A stretch of DNA of 64,000 nucleotides from Fervidibacillus halotolerans (lineage in GTDB: Bacteria; Bacillota; Bacilli; Bacillales; Caldibacillaceae), in the NCBI RefSeq assembly GCF_026547205.1, contig NZ_CP106877.1, forward strand, positions 2,010,771 through 2,074,770. Direction: 5' to 3'. Both the position numbers and the translations under genes were made by a program. This document shows, piece by piece, positions 29,503 through 37,725 of the stretch (positions are counted from its first letter, which is position 1; each line of letters opens with the position of its first letter). The notes under the pieces are model-generated. The model had not been told where the DNA came from. It did not search any database and was given only the letters and a program-made list of their open reading frames with translations.

Positions 29503-30440
29503 TTATATTTTGAAATAACATCTTATCGAGTTTATATTGAGGTGATCCTGAGGGTCTTGTTGAATCAATCTTACAATTTTGTAGAAAAAATAATTATTAA
29601 TGACAACCGCAACATTATCGAACTCTTGCCCGATTACCTCATGAGCATTAAAATCGTAATCAGATTGATAACTATCGTAAGGGAGAACGTTATATATGGA
29701 TGAAGTATAATTAAGTACCTGCCACCCGTTATTTTTAAGTACATCACAAAACATTTTAACATCCTTAGCTTTTGTAAAATATTGAAGATAGAAATTTTTA
29801 TATTCAATGTTGGGATTTATTTTATTTTTATCAAACAAATTTTGGACAAAAGCACTTAATTCTTTATTTGTACGGATCTTACCTTTTAAATGATATATTT
29901 TATATTGGTCCCCTATAGAATCTATCCATTTTTCAATTTTTCCTTTATTTTCGTATTCCCCCAAAAATTGATTCGGATCATAAGAAAAAATACATTTAGC
30001 AGATTTATCTTGCAAAACGCTTAATATTTTTTCCATTTGGTTAGAATATGTTCGTTGTGCTTCGTCAAAAATGATAAAATCGATTGAGTTTATTTTTTCT
30101 GTATCATTATTAATAAAATTCTTCACAAAATCTTTTATTGAATAAATTTTCCAACCATATTCGTTTTTAAGTTTGTAATGTCCATTAGACAATTTTCCGT
30201 TGTGAATAATGACTACATTTTTTTCCTTTTATGTATTCATGTGCAATGTTATAAGTTAATAAGGTTTTTCCAGTGCCAGGATTACCTTTGATAAGAACAT
30301 ATTTAATTTCATTTTGATTCAGCAAAGAAACAATGTCTTTTTTTATTTCTTTTTGATTTCCATTCAAAAAATATTGTTCCTTTATATGCTTGGTAGAATG
30401 ATAATAAATTAATTGAGCGCATGCACCATTCCTCCAAAAT
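29503..30440 (-). pseudogene. DUF2075 ATPase/helicase-like remnant, frameshifted
   Basis: Two frames make one degraded gene. The upstream part has GNPGTGKTLL (Walker A). The downstream part has FIIFDEAQRTYS (Walker B) and HEVIGQEFDNVAVVI, typical of DUF2075 (Schlafen-associated superfamily 1 helicase-like) proteins. They join in an A7 run near 30210: one more A would restore YIKGKKNVVIIHNGK. The frame is open upstream of the first ATG at 30367 to about 30440, but no start is seen. The C terminus diverges after VVINNYFFY, so both ends appear lost. A sequencing error in the A run could explain the frameshift but not the missing ends. Confidence 0.75.
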
Positions 30441-30493
30441 CATTATTGTCAAGAATTAATATAAATTTTCAATCAATATTTTACCTAGATTTA

Positions 30494-30754
30494 TATCCCT
30501 TTTCCGGTGTTGCCAAATGTGCAAAGTGTGGACATAGCTATACTGGACCATTTAAAAAAAGGAGATCCAGAACAATCTATCGTTTTTATAAATGTGCTGG
30601 GAGATGCAAATTTGGTATATGCGATAGTCCAGTTGTTGCCGAGGAATCAATCGAAAACGCCTTACTGGGTATGTTAGAATTGGCTAAAACGGAATTAGAA
30701 TTCGAGGACAAAAATTATTATCCGACCGTTGATAAAAATGAAATTGAAAAACAA
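30494..30754 (+). pseudogene. second copy of the recombinase zinc-ribbon segment
   Basis: This 261-bp block repeats 28181-28441 with only three substitutions and encodes the zinc ribbon and the following helix of the serine recombinase. Flanking DNA on both sides is unrelated, so the open frame at 30413-30844 is a chimera and not a functional gene. It is a direct repeat 2.3 kb from the first copy, with the VOC and DUF2075 genes between. Confidence 0.85.
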
Positions 30755-30925
30755 TACGAAAATCTGCATCACCATCCATTCCGGACTTGCGCAACAGCTC
30801 TAAAAGTGACATTCTATCTCATAGAAGCCACGGTCACGAAATAACCGGAAAGAGTTTGAAAGAAGAAATATTATTTATGGACGAAACTCCGAATTTCTTG
30901 TTCCAAAGCTCAAAAGAGTAATAAC

Positions 30926-31105
30926 TTATTTTTTATCTTTTTCCTCAAATTTCTCAAGTACATCGTAAAGACGCAAGAATGGAAAAATTCCAATCATTAA
31001 TACTAGCAAATATAAAAGATTCTTTTCGGGAAATAAATAGTTAACAACATAGGAATAGGACGAAAGAAAAAGTACAAGTATTATATATTTTAAAAATGTT
31101 TTCAC
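30926..31105 (-). CDS. 59-residue two-helix membrane protein (family copy A)
   Basis: The minus strand from the GTG at 31105 encodes VKTFLKYIILVLFLSSYS, then VVNYLFPEKN, a second hydrophobic stretch and a charged tail YDVLEKFEEKDKK. Two membrane helices are predicted, with a short loop NYLFPEKN between. An AGAGG sits 8 nt upstream. The same sequence pattern recurs in fragments at 31682-31783 and 33384-35266, which supports this being a real gene family. Function unknown. It follows two other tiny membrane-protein frames on the same strand. Confidence 0.65.
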   Translation of the reverse strand: MKTFLKYIILVLFLSSYSYVVNYLFPEKNLLYLLVLMIGIFPFLRLYDVLEKFEEKDKK

Positions 31106-31167
31106 AGTCTCCGCCTCTTAATTATAAATCGCTATCCATCCATTATTAGGTTTTTTATCTCTCTTGT

Positions 31168-31263
31168 CTAGTTATTTTGCAATTTTCGTGTATATTCTAA
31201 GTAATTCATAGCAACATAAACGATAAACCAGGAAAATAAGAGAAAATACAGAGAGAAGGACAT
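31168..31263 (-). CDS. 31-residue possible membrane peptide
   Basis: ATG at 31263; the product has one hydrophobic helix (SLYFLLFSWFIVYVAM) and a basic tail (YTRKLQNN). It sits between the 72- and 59-residue membrane protein genes in the same orientation. The ribosome binding site is weak. The DNA just downstream, 31130-31175, is similar to DNA at about 35280-35350, next to another family copy, so the block was duplicated as a unit. Confidence 0.35.
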   Translation of the reverse strand: MSFSLYFLLFSWFIVYVAMNYLEYTRKLQNN

Positions 31264-31297
31264 TTTCAAACCAAATCCGATCAAATCCAGTTAGTTT

Positions 31298-31516
31298 CTA
31301 TTTTTCTCCTAAGAAAAATTGAGTTAATTTTTTTGCAGTTATGAGAGGAATAATAATGAAACTCATGATAATAATAAACATAGTAAGTAATTGCACACCA
31401 GATGGCTCAATAAACCAAATTGGAAAAAGATAAGTATGAATCAAATCGAGGAACAAATAGAAGAAAGACAGAGAAACAATAAAAAACAACCAAAAAGCAA
31501 TGACCCTTTTATTCAT
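31298..31516 (-). CDS. 72-residue two-helix membrane protein
   Basis: The product has two long hydrophobic segments (about residues 5-27 and 42-61) separated by YLFPIWFIEPSG, and a basic C-terminal tail. AGGGGG lies just upstream of the ATG. The layout resembles the 59-residue proteins downstream, but clear sequence identity is limited to the LFP loop. Not recognised as a known family. Small immunity proteins, toxins and stress peptides can all look like this. Confidence 0.6.
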   Translation of the reverse strand: MNKRVIAFWLFFIVSLSFFYLFLDLIHTYLFPIWFIEPSGVQLLTMFIIIMSFIIIPLITAKKLTQFFLGEK

Positions 31517-31681
31517 GAAATCCCCCTCTATTCAAATAAGTTATTTTAAACTTCTTAGTTGAATCCCTTCAATATTTTTCATATTCCACTTTGAATCAGT
31601 GAGAAGATGTTCGTACAAGATATATTTTTTTGAACGAAACGCTGAGTTTCTAGTTCCAAACTAATAAATAGTAATAAATTG

Positions 31682-31783
31682 TTATTCTTGATCTTGATTT
31701 TTGGTCAAATATTTCTCAATTATATCGTAAATTGAGAAAAATAGCATACCTCCAATAATTAATACAGCTATGAAGAGTATATT
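31682..31783 (-). pseudogene. C-terminal half of a small membrane protein (copy B)
   Basis: The minus strand encodes NILFIAVLIIGGMLFF then SIYDIIEKYLTKNQDQE and a stop, matching the second helix and charged tail of the 59-residue protein at 30926-31105. The N-terminal half is missing. Next to it begins the DDE insertion sequence. Confidence 0.6.
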
Positions 31784-31816
31784 TCAAAGTTTTTCGTCAA
31801 AATAGGGATTTTCAAA

Positions 31817-31911
31817 TTATCCACAGTTGGTAAAATTTTCCAGTTACTTTCCTTCTAAAATTTTTAAAAACTAGTCCTATTAATGCGATTTTTCTATAAA
31901 GTTGTGGATAA
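31817..31911. other. pair of inverted DnaA-box-like sequences
   Basis: TTATCCACA occurs at 31817-31825 and, inverted, at 31903-31911, both exact matches to the DnaA box consensus. They lie in the non-coding tail of the DDE insertion sequence. Whether they bind DnaA or are simply part of the element's end is unknown. Confidence 0.4.
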
Positions 31912-31960
31912 CTTGCTTTTTACTCCCTATTCATCACACCCTTCTGCTATAATAGAATTG

Positions 31961-33274
31961 TTAGGTATATGTAAACCTAACCTGTATTTTTTTACATTTT
32001 TTCAAATCCTCGACTGTTATAATGCGGGTTCGGATCGCTTCTAACAGCTTCGAGGATATTTCTTTTGCTGACTTTTTCAGCTGCTTCAAAAGTTTTGACC
32101 CATATTTATATAGTTGAACAAGGATATCAGCTATTTGAACAAGTAAGTAATGATTTTTCAGTGCATTGTAATTATGACAATTCACATGTTCAATTTCATA
32201 CCAACCATTTTTCTGGTTATTAAAACCCTCATTTTCTATTTTCCAGCGTCTTCGACCTGCCTGAACAAGTATTTCTGCATTCCTTTCAGTTATTCGAAAG
32301 TTTGTAATAAACAGAAACTCCTGTTTTTTCTCATTCTCAGTTACTTTTACTTTTTCCACAAGATTTACCAAACGATCGTTATAAGCAATATCATTGACCC
32401 AGAAATATTCTGAGCTTTTACCATTCGTTTCTAAAGATTGGATTGCTCTGAATTCTTGAGAAACCGTTTTAATCCGATCTTCTTTGAACCGGAAAATATA
32501 TTTCCAATTGTGTTTATCACAAATTTCAAATACTGGTTCACAAGCATAAAGGCTATCTGCGATAAGACAAATAGGAAGACGTTTAAATGTTTTCTTTAAT
32601 TTATCGACTAGCCTCATAAAAGCTTTTAACTCACAATCCTGCTTTGGAACATTTTCTGACTCATTTTCTATAAATTCTGTAGCGATGCTAAGAACCATAT
32701 CTCCTACCACAAGCTTGGCTTCTAGAACATGGTGCATATATGCCACTTTTGTTTCTCCGGTTTCCTTATCCTTGTATTCCCTTCTCAGACAATGTTCACA
32801 GTGTTTTTCCTTAAATGTATGGATACCTGTCCCATCGAAAACAATTGGCCAATATTTATTTAGAATCCGGAAGGATTCTAAGCATCTTTTTTCAAAAAGT
32901 TTTTTGATTAGATAAATCCTTATGGTTTCAAGCTCTTTTGGCTCCAACTTTGCTAAAAAGTCATTAATTGTATCATAATGCGGGAGCTCGTTGAGCTCTT
33001 TCAAACCCAAAACTACTCGAATATTTTCGATACATTCATCCTTATTAAACAATTCGGTCATACTTCTCATTGATTTGATTCCAAATACACTTTTAAGAAG
33101 AATGGTGTAAAGGATTGTTTCTGGACCATAGGTAATGTAGCTTTGATGCCTTTTATCTTTTACTTTTTTTAGTTGATCTACCAAGTCTTTAAAGAAATGA
33201 TTTTGAATCTTAACGAAGTCGAAGAAAAAGTTTTGGTTTTTTTCTCTTTCTCTTTTTTCTTTCCTTGTTAACAT
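31961..33274 (-). CDS. DDE transposase
   Basis: A 437-residue transposase. The catalytic acids appear in IVFDGTGIHTF (first D), CLIADSLYACE (second D) and RRRWKIENEGFNNQK (E, with the R-x3-E-x6-K spacing of the IS4 superfamily). A four-cysteine/histidine cluster (HCEHCLRREY) lies after the first D. The frame is intact from an ATG preceded by GGGGGAT. It probably mediates cut-and-paste movement of the element in which it lies. Exact IS group not determined. Confidence 0.85.
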   Translation of the reverse strand: MLTRKEKREREKNQNFFFDFVKIQNHFFKDLVDQLKKVKDKRHQSYITYGPETILYTILLKSVFGIKSMRSMTELFNKDECIENIRVVLGLKELNELPHYDTINDFLAKLEPKELETIRIYLIKKLFEKRCLESFRILNKYWPIVFDGTGIHTFKEKHCEHCLRREYKDKETGETKVAYMHHVLEAKLVVGDMVLSIATEFIENESENVPKQDCELKAFMRLVDKLKKTFKRLPICLIADSLYACEPVFEICDKHNWKYIFRFKEDRIKTVSQEFRAIQSLETNGKSSEYFWVNDIAYNDRLVNLVEKVKVTENEKKQEFLFITNFRITERNAEILVQAGRRRWKIENEGFNNQKNGWYEIEHVNCHNYNALKNHYLLVQIADILVQLYKYGSKLLKQLKKSAKEISSKLLEAIRTRIITVEDLKKCKKIQVRFTYT

Positions 33275-33467
33275 TCACAAATCCCCCTTAAATCTTGATA
33301 AATCCAGATAAATTATCGCATATTTATCAAAATTTGGGGGCTAGAAGCTCAATTTATCTCGAAGAATTTTTACTCCTCAGAGCTGTAATTAATACGATCA
33401 AATGTAAAAGATTTCTTTCTGGGAAAAAATAATTAACACCATAGAGATATGAGCCTATAATTAATAT
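33275..33467. other. IS upstream end and N-terminal part of small membrane protein copy C
   Basis: From about 33384 to 33467 the minus strand encodes ILIIGSYLYGVNYFFPERN then LLHLIVLITAL, matching the first loop and second helix of the 59-residue protein. It is the continuation of the gene start at 35241-35266, separated by the IS200/IS605 element. The rest up to 33275 is the upstream end of the DDE element. Confidence 0.6.
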
Positions 33468-33583
33468 GGGTGACATACTCCCACCACCTACGCTTCGCTT
33501 AGAGGTGGAGGCTTCTCGGGTAATCCCATCTCATGATGGGATTACCCGAGCGATCCCCGTGTGCCCCACGGTTCGAGGACAAA

Positions 33584-34693
33584 TTAGACTATCGCTAATC
33601 GTTTCATGCCCTCATGTTTGATATTGATTGCTGCATTGACGTCCCTGTCGCTTTTGAATCCACATTCACAGCGGAATGTACGCTCAGAAAGCGATAGCAA
33701 CTCCCTGACTTGACCGCAACACGAACACGTTTTGGATGAGGGAAACTATTTGTCGATTTTGATCAGTTTCTTCCCCTGTTCTTCCAATTTGTACTGAAGG
33801 AAAGAGGTGAACATGCCCCAGCCGTTGTCATGAACGCTTTGACCGAAATGGAGGGCTTGTGACATCCCTTTCATGTTGAGGTCTTCGATGACCACGCAAT
33901 CATAATGTTTCGCTAATTTGTGCGACTCCTTATGCAGAAAGTCTTTTCGTTGATTCGAAATTTTTTCATGTAGCTTTGCAACTTTCAAACGCTGTTTGTG
34001 CCAACGGTTGGAACCTTTCTTTCTGCGTGATAGAATGCGCTGTTCCTTTGCTAATGTTTCCAATGCTTTACGATAGAATCGAGGATAATTGGCTCTCTTA
34101 CCCTCGCTATCGACATACAACGTGTTCATGGAAAAATCTAAGCCAACAACCGTTTGCACTTCTTTTGATACAGGTTGATGTTCGTACTCTGTAAGAATAG
34201 AAATATCGTATTTTCCTGTTTTTGTTTTCGTGATCGTACAAGCTTTGATGATATGGTGGACAGGAATCTCCCGATGTTGCTTGAACTTGACCCATTTCAG
34301 TTTGGGTAACTTGATATAGCCATCTGAAAGCTTAATGTTGCCATTGACCACATTTGTCGTGTACGACTGTTTCGCCTTGCGGTTTTTGAACTTTGGAAAT
34401 CCAGCACAACCGGAAAAGAAATTTTGAAACGCTTTCTGCAAATTCAATTGGGCGTTTGCCAGCGCAAGGCTATCCACTTCTTTAAGCCAAGGAAACTCCT
34501 TTTTGTACTTGGCAGGGGTCGGAAATATTTGTTTTTTCAAAGCTTCTTTGTCGTCTTTGAACTTTTCATAAATTTGTATGCGTTCTTCAAGCATTTTGTT
34601 GTAAACGAAACGGACACAACCAAAGGTTTTGGCGAGCAGTTGTTCTTGTTCTTTTGTTGGGTACAGACGGAACTGATAGGCTTTGTTTACCAT
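33584..34693 (-). pseudogene. tnpB: TnpB RNA-guided nuclease with premature stop
   Basis: The frame from 34693 runs 315 residues and stops at TAG (33746-33748) after KLIKIDK. The same frame continues downstream with FPSSKTCSCCGQ, CECGFKSDRDVNAA and ends at 33584. In relatives the stop position is an aromatic residue (K-x-Y/F-FPSSKTCS). The restored protein is 369 residues. RuvC residues D (VGLDFSM) and E (VIEDLNMKG) are present before the stop. The zinc finger and the third RuvC aspartate (SDRD) lie after it. The product is therefore almost certainly inactive unless the stop is read through. TnpB helps keep IS200/IS605 elements by cutting the empty site. Confidence 0.9.
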
Positions 34694-34705
34694 ATCGACA
34701 CCCCA

Positions 34706-35104
34706 TCACTTCATACCTTGATTTTCTATATATTTTTTTATTCCTTCAATGGGTGCACCACCCGTTGTAAGCAGGCAAAAGCTTCTTGACCAAAAATATT
34801 CTTTCCACAGCTTTCTTTTCACTTGTGGAAAATGCTTTTTGATCAGTCGAGAACTTGCACTTTTATAGGCATTGATGAACTTTGACAGTTCGCTATTCGG
34901 ATGTGCTTTGAACAAAATATGCACATGGTCCATATCGTGATTCCATTCGACTAAGGAAATATTGTAATTTTTACCCAGTCTCACAAACATATCTTTCGCA
35001 TAGTCAGATATGGTATCATCAATCACTGGTCTGCGATATTTTACAACCAGAACAAGATGATAATACAACGAGAACACTGAATGGTTATTATTATCTAATT
35101 TCAT
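34706..35104 (-). CDS. tnpA: IS200/IS605 TnpA transposase (Y1 HUH)
   Basis: A 132-residue single-strand DNA transposase. The HUH metal motif is HVHIL in MDHVHILFKAHP and the catalytic tyrosine is in INAYKSASS. Length and both motifs are intact. It starts 137 bp from the left end of the element and is followed by tnpB after 12 bp. It acts as a dimer on the end hairpins. Nothing suggests it is inactive, so the element may still move or be excised. Confidence 0.92.
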   Translation of the reverse strand: MKLDNNNHSVFSLYYHLVLVVKYRRPVIDDTISDYAKDMFVRLGKNYNISLVEWNHDMDHVHILFKAHPNSELSKFINAYKSASSRLIKKHFPQVKRKLWKEYFWSRSFCLLTTGGAPIEGIKKYIENQGMK

Positions 35105-35240
35105 TGGTAAAACAGCCTTTCATTTTTATAATACTGATTATATCATAATACAAAAAAGAGACAACTTATACCTACGCCTAACCGAAATTCATCTCCCACT
35201 TTCACTTCGTTTAGAAGTGGGGGACTTCTTCCGGAAAGAT

Positions 35241-35983
35241 GTTAAATATTTTAAAAATGTTTTCATAATAACCATCCCTGAATCAATTTCTATCTGCCCA
35301 TGATTAGGTTTTTTAATCTCTTTAATCCTGGTTCTAGCTATTTTCCCTACATACAACTCAACTAATTATTCCATTTCAATAATAACGATTGTACCGATAG
35401 AACTTATGCGAACTTTTAACGCATGGGGGAATAATCTTTGGTGATTTATGAAACATTCATTTCATTTAATTTTGTTCAGATTTGTTTTGAAATCTTAACA
35501 ATTTTTCATTGCTTAATTTCTTTCTTAATTCATTAAGTAACTATATAATCAAGTTATATAATATTCTTAAAATTATATCTACAATGTTGACCCATACAAA
35601 TTACTCCTTCTTACCTTTATAGTTTTAGCTTTTGCTATTTTTATTTATGCTGACGATTTCGGTGATCGATATTTCTTATATATCATCTTTTTTGGGATAG
35701 TATCTTTTGAGAAAAGGGAAATAAAAAGTTCAAAAAAATTTTATCAAAAATACGGAATTGAAAAAGGATTTTGTATTGGAACGATTACAGAGAATTGAAT
35801 CTGTCATATTTTTACTAATATTGTTTGGTCGCTTAAAGGTAAATAACATATGGACCTAAATTAAATAATCTCTAAGGGAGTTTATTTAAAATTTAATCGG
35901 TGATGATCAAATCGAATATATCCAAATCTTTCGATAATCGTTTATAATGATATTTGAGAGTCAAAAACAAAGGGGGTTCAAAT
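35241..35983. other. gene-poor stretch with decayed small membrane protein sequences
   Basis: 35241-35266 (minus) is the start MKTFLKYLT of copy C of the small membrane protein. DNA at about 35280-35350 is similar to 31130-31175, next to copy A. On the plus strand 35586-35797 is open without a start codon and encodes a hydrophobic segment (LLLLTFIVLAFAIFIYA) and a basic tail ending in CIGTITEN; it looks like another decayed small membrane gene. A TATAAT at 35936-35941 precedes the next gene. Confidence 0.45.
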
Positions 35984-36073
35984 ATGGGAACATGGATTAT
36001 TTTAGGGGTAGCACTTGCTTTCCTCATCGCAATTTTCACAGCTGGTTATGAAGATAAACCAGATCAATTTTGA
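35984..36073 (+). CDS. 29-residue single-helix membrane peptide
   Basis: The product MGTWIILGVALAFLIAIF.. ends in AGYEDKPDQF: one membrane helix with a short acidic tail outside or inside the membrane. AAAGGGGG lies 7 nt before the ATG, a TATAAT is found about 40 bp upstream, and a good terminator follows at 36127-36158. These signals make translation likely. Family not recognised. Confidence 0.6.
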   Translation: MGTWIILGVALAFLIAIFTAGYEDKPDQF

Positions 36074-36081
36074 CTGAGTAA

Positions 36082-36158
36082 GGGTTGAGGATCCTATCCC
36101 CTCAACCCATTATTTTGTTCGAAAACGGGTCGAGGTTCCTGTCCCCTCGACCCTTTTT
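36082..36158 (+). terminator. tandem look-alike hairpins between the peptide gene and trmL
   Basis: Two hairpins with nearly the same stem, GGGTTGAGG/CCTCAACCC (36082-36108) and GGGTCGAGG/CCTCGACCC (36127-36153). The second is followed by TTTTTAA on the plus strand and abuts the trmL stop on the other strand, so it probably serves both convergent genes. Confidence 0.75.
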
Positions 36159-36630
36159 AATATAAGTTTGGAAAGTGTTGTTGGCGTAAAGCCTCATAAA
36201 CTAATATTGCGGCTGTATTGGATAAATTCAATGACCGAACATTGTCATTCATTGGAATGCGTAGACAACGGTCTTTATTTTTTTCCAATAATTCCTTTGG
36301 CAGCCCTGACGTTTCTTTTCCAAACATAAAATAGTATTCTTTCTGTTGGTCACTGTAATCAAAAGAACTATAGTACTCTTTTCCATTCGTTTCAATAAAG
36401 AAAAATTCTCCCTTAGGATTTTTTTCAAAAAACTCGTCTAACGAATCGTAATAGACGACTTTGACATAAGGCCAATAATCTAATCCGGCTCGTTTTAACA
36501 TTTTGTCATCGGTGGAAAATCCTAAAGGACGAATTAAATGTAACGTTGTATCCGTTGCAGCACAAGTTCTTGCAATGTTTCCCGTATTGGCTGGAATTTC
36601 TGGTTGATATAATACGACATGAATTGCCAC
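36157..36630 (-). CDS. trmL: tRNA (cytidine/uridine-34 2'-O)-methyltransferase TrmL
   Basis: A 157-residue SPOUT-class enzyme that methylates the ribose of the wobble nucleotide of leucine tRNAs. The N terminus has LYQPEIPANTGNIART. The knotted SAM site is formed by FGKETSGLP, RIPMNDNVRSLNLSN and AAILVYEALRQ near the C terminus, all family hallmarks. The start is GTG with AAGGTG upstream. It follows yhbB, as in B. subtilis (cspR). Confidence 0.94.
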   Translation of the reverse strand: MAIHVVLYQPEIPANTGNIARTCAATDTTLHLIRPLGFSTDDKMLKRAGLDYWPYVKVVYYDSLDEFFEKNPKGEFFFIETNGKEYYSSFDYSDQQKEYYFMFGKETSGLPKELLEKNKDRCLRIPMNDNVRSLNLSNTAAILVYEALRQQHFPNLY

Positions 36631-36690
36631 GTTTCTTCACCTTCTAAGTTTTCAATCTTTTTCTTCCGTTGAAATTCAATAAAAATCAAT

Positions 36691-37563
36691 TTAATCTTTT
36701 GAATGGTCTACAATTGAAAAAAAACGATATTGAATTTGATTAGTGTATGCGGAGGAATCTTCATAAGACCAATACCGTAGTCGACTGTTCGTCGTTTGAG
36801 CATTGACAAGGGGATATCCGTAAGCATCCTTCCCGGTGACGATGGTGGAATGATCGAACCTTCCATCACCTTGGAAATCGTAAAAAATCACATCACCGAG
36901 CTGAAGACTTCTCGGATCTTCAACCACTTCCGCCCTAAGACCTTTTGTTGAGGAGGATAAATATAAACATAGAGCATGGGCTACAGACCAGCTGTAACTC
37001 CAATTGTTTCCTTGGTACCACCAACCTTTCGTTCGATTCGGGTACCCCCACATCGGTGCTCCACCTGCATGTAAACATTGGGAAATAAAATTCGTACAAT
37101 TATTTTCAAAGCTTTTATATTTTGGATTCGTATCGTTCCACCAACGATCCGCATATTGAACAGCCTTGATTCGATCGTATTCATAAGGAATTCTTACCGA
37201 TTGTAAGTCGAGATCAGTACGACTGAAGAACAAATCCTCCTGCTTAATTGGTGTTGGAATTTCCTGATCTTTCAATAAAGATTCTTGATCAAAAGTCGCA
37301 ACTCTCTTTTCCACTTCTTCTTCCAAATAAAATTGTTCACCTTGTTTAAGTAAAAATGTGAGATGACATATATAATAGTATTTGGTTTGATCCCCTGCAT
37401 TGATTTTATTTGTAATCTTCGCCCTTGCTTTAACTTTTTTCAAATCTGCTTTCCTTTTCAATAGAAGCAATCGTTTTCGTTCGACTTCTGGAAATTCGCT
37501 TTTTTCGTTATGAAAATAATCGTTTATCCTTCTTTGTAACTGGGTTTTCATTTGTTCCAACAT
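36691..37563 (-). CDS. yhbB: YhbB-like protein with putative amidase domain
   Basis: About 290 residues. The C-terminal half is an Amidase_6 (NlpC/P60-like) domain: YDRIKAVQYADRWW, then NNCTNFISQCLHAGG with the candidate catalytic cysteine, and GRFDHSTIVTGKD with the histidine. The N-terminal half is helical and charged. The longest frame starts with a GTG at 37575, but an ATG at 37563 is better placed relative to AAAGGAG. No signal peptide is visible. Its place between queG and trmL matches B. subtilis. Activity is inferred only. Confidence 0.85.
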   Translation of the reverse strand: MLEQMKTQLQRRINDYFHNEKSEFPEVERKRLLLLKRKADLKKVKARAKITNKINAGDQTKYYYICHLTFLLKQGEQFYLEEEVEKRVATFDQESLLKDQEIPTPIKQEDLFFSRTDLDLQSVRIPYEYDRIKAVQYADRWWNDTNPKYKSFENNCTNFISQCLHAGGAPMWGYPNRTKGWWYQGNNWSYSWSVAHALCLYLSSSTKGLRAEVVEDPRSLQLGDVIFYDFQGDGRFDHSTIVTGKDAYGYPLVNAQTTNSRLRYWSYEDSSAYTNQIQYRFFSIVDHSKD

Positions 37564-37725
37564 TCCAACATACACTCCTTTCCATTGTATGTGTATGTTG
37601 GAAGACGGTCAATATTTCAGAAATAGATCCTTTTTTATAAGTAGACGGAGTAGAAGAATTCTAATATATTAAAGTTCGCCTTATTTTAACCGATGGAATC
37701 ACATATACCAAACAACACGGTCTTT

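Larger units (their letters stand above)
31791..33368 (-). mobile_element. insertion sequence with IS4-superfamily DDE transposase
   Basis: One transposase gene flanked by about 170 bp on the left and 90 bp on the right. Candidate imperfect terminal repeats are TTTTTCGTCAAAA (31791 on) and TTCTTCGAGATAAA (33368 inward), but the ends and a target duplication are uncertain. Inverted repeats TTGATAAAT/ATTTATCAA (about 33295-33331) lie in the transposase promoter region. Confidence 0.6.
33469..35240 (-). mobile_element. IS200/IS605 family element (tnpA + tnpB)
   Basis: A single-strand transposon with tnpA then tnpB in the same direction and imperfect palindromes at both ends: CCCCCACTTCTAAACGAAGTG.. 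at about 35190-35225 and CCACCTCTAAGCGAAGCGTAGGTGG at about 33484-33512. Between tnpB and the right end (33470-33583) lies the structured region that in relatives encodes the TnpB guide (omega) RNA, including a strong hairpin at 33518-33549. There are no terminal inverted repeats, as expected. It interrupts a small membrane protein gene: removing it joins MKTFLKYLT (35241-35266) to ILIIGSYLYGV. Ends are accurate to a few bases. Confidence 0.85.

Noticed and set aside
29500..29703. 67-codon plus-strand frame
   Set aside because: Antisense to the DUF2075 remnant, no ribosome binding site.
30413..30844. 143-codon frame containing a zinc ribbon as a real gene
   Set aside because: Only 30494-30754 matches a recombinase. 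Both flanks are unrelated and there is no ribosome binding site at the ATG.
33518..33549. Hairpin as an independent terminator for tnpB
   Set aside because: It is a perfect stem but has no T-run and lies inside the right end of the IS200/IS605 element, where a guide RNA scaffold is expected.
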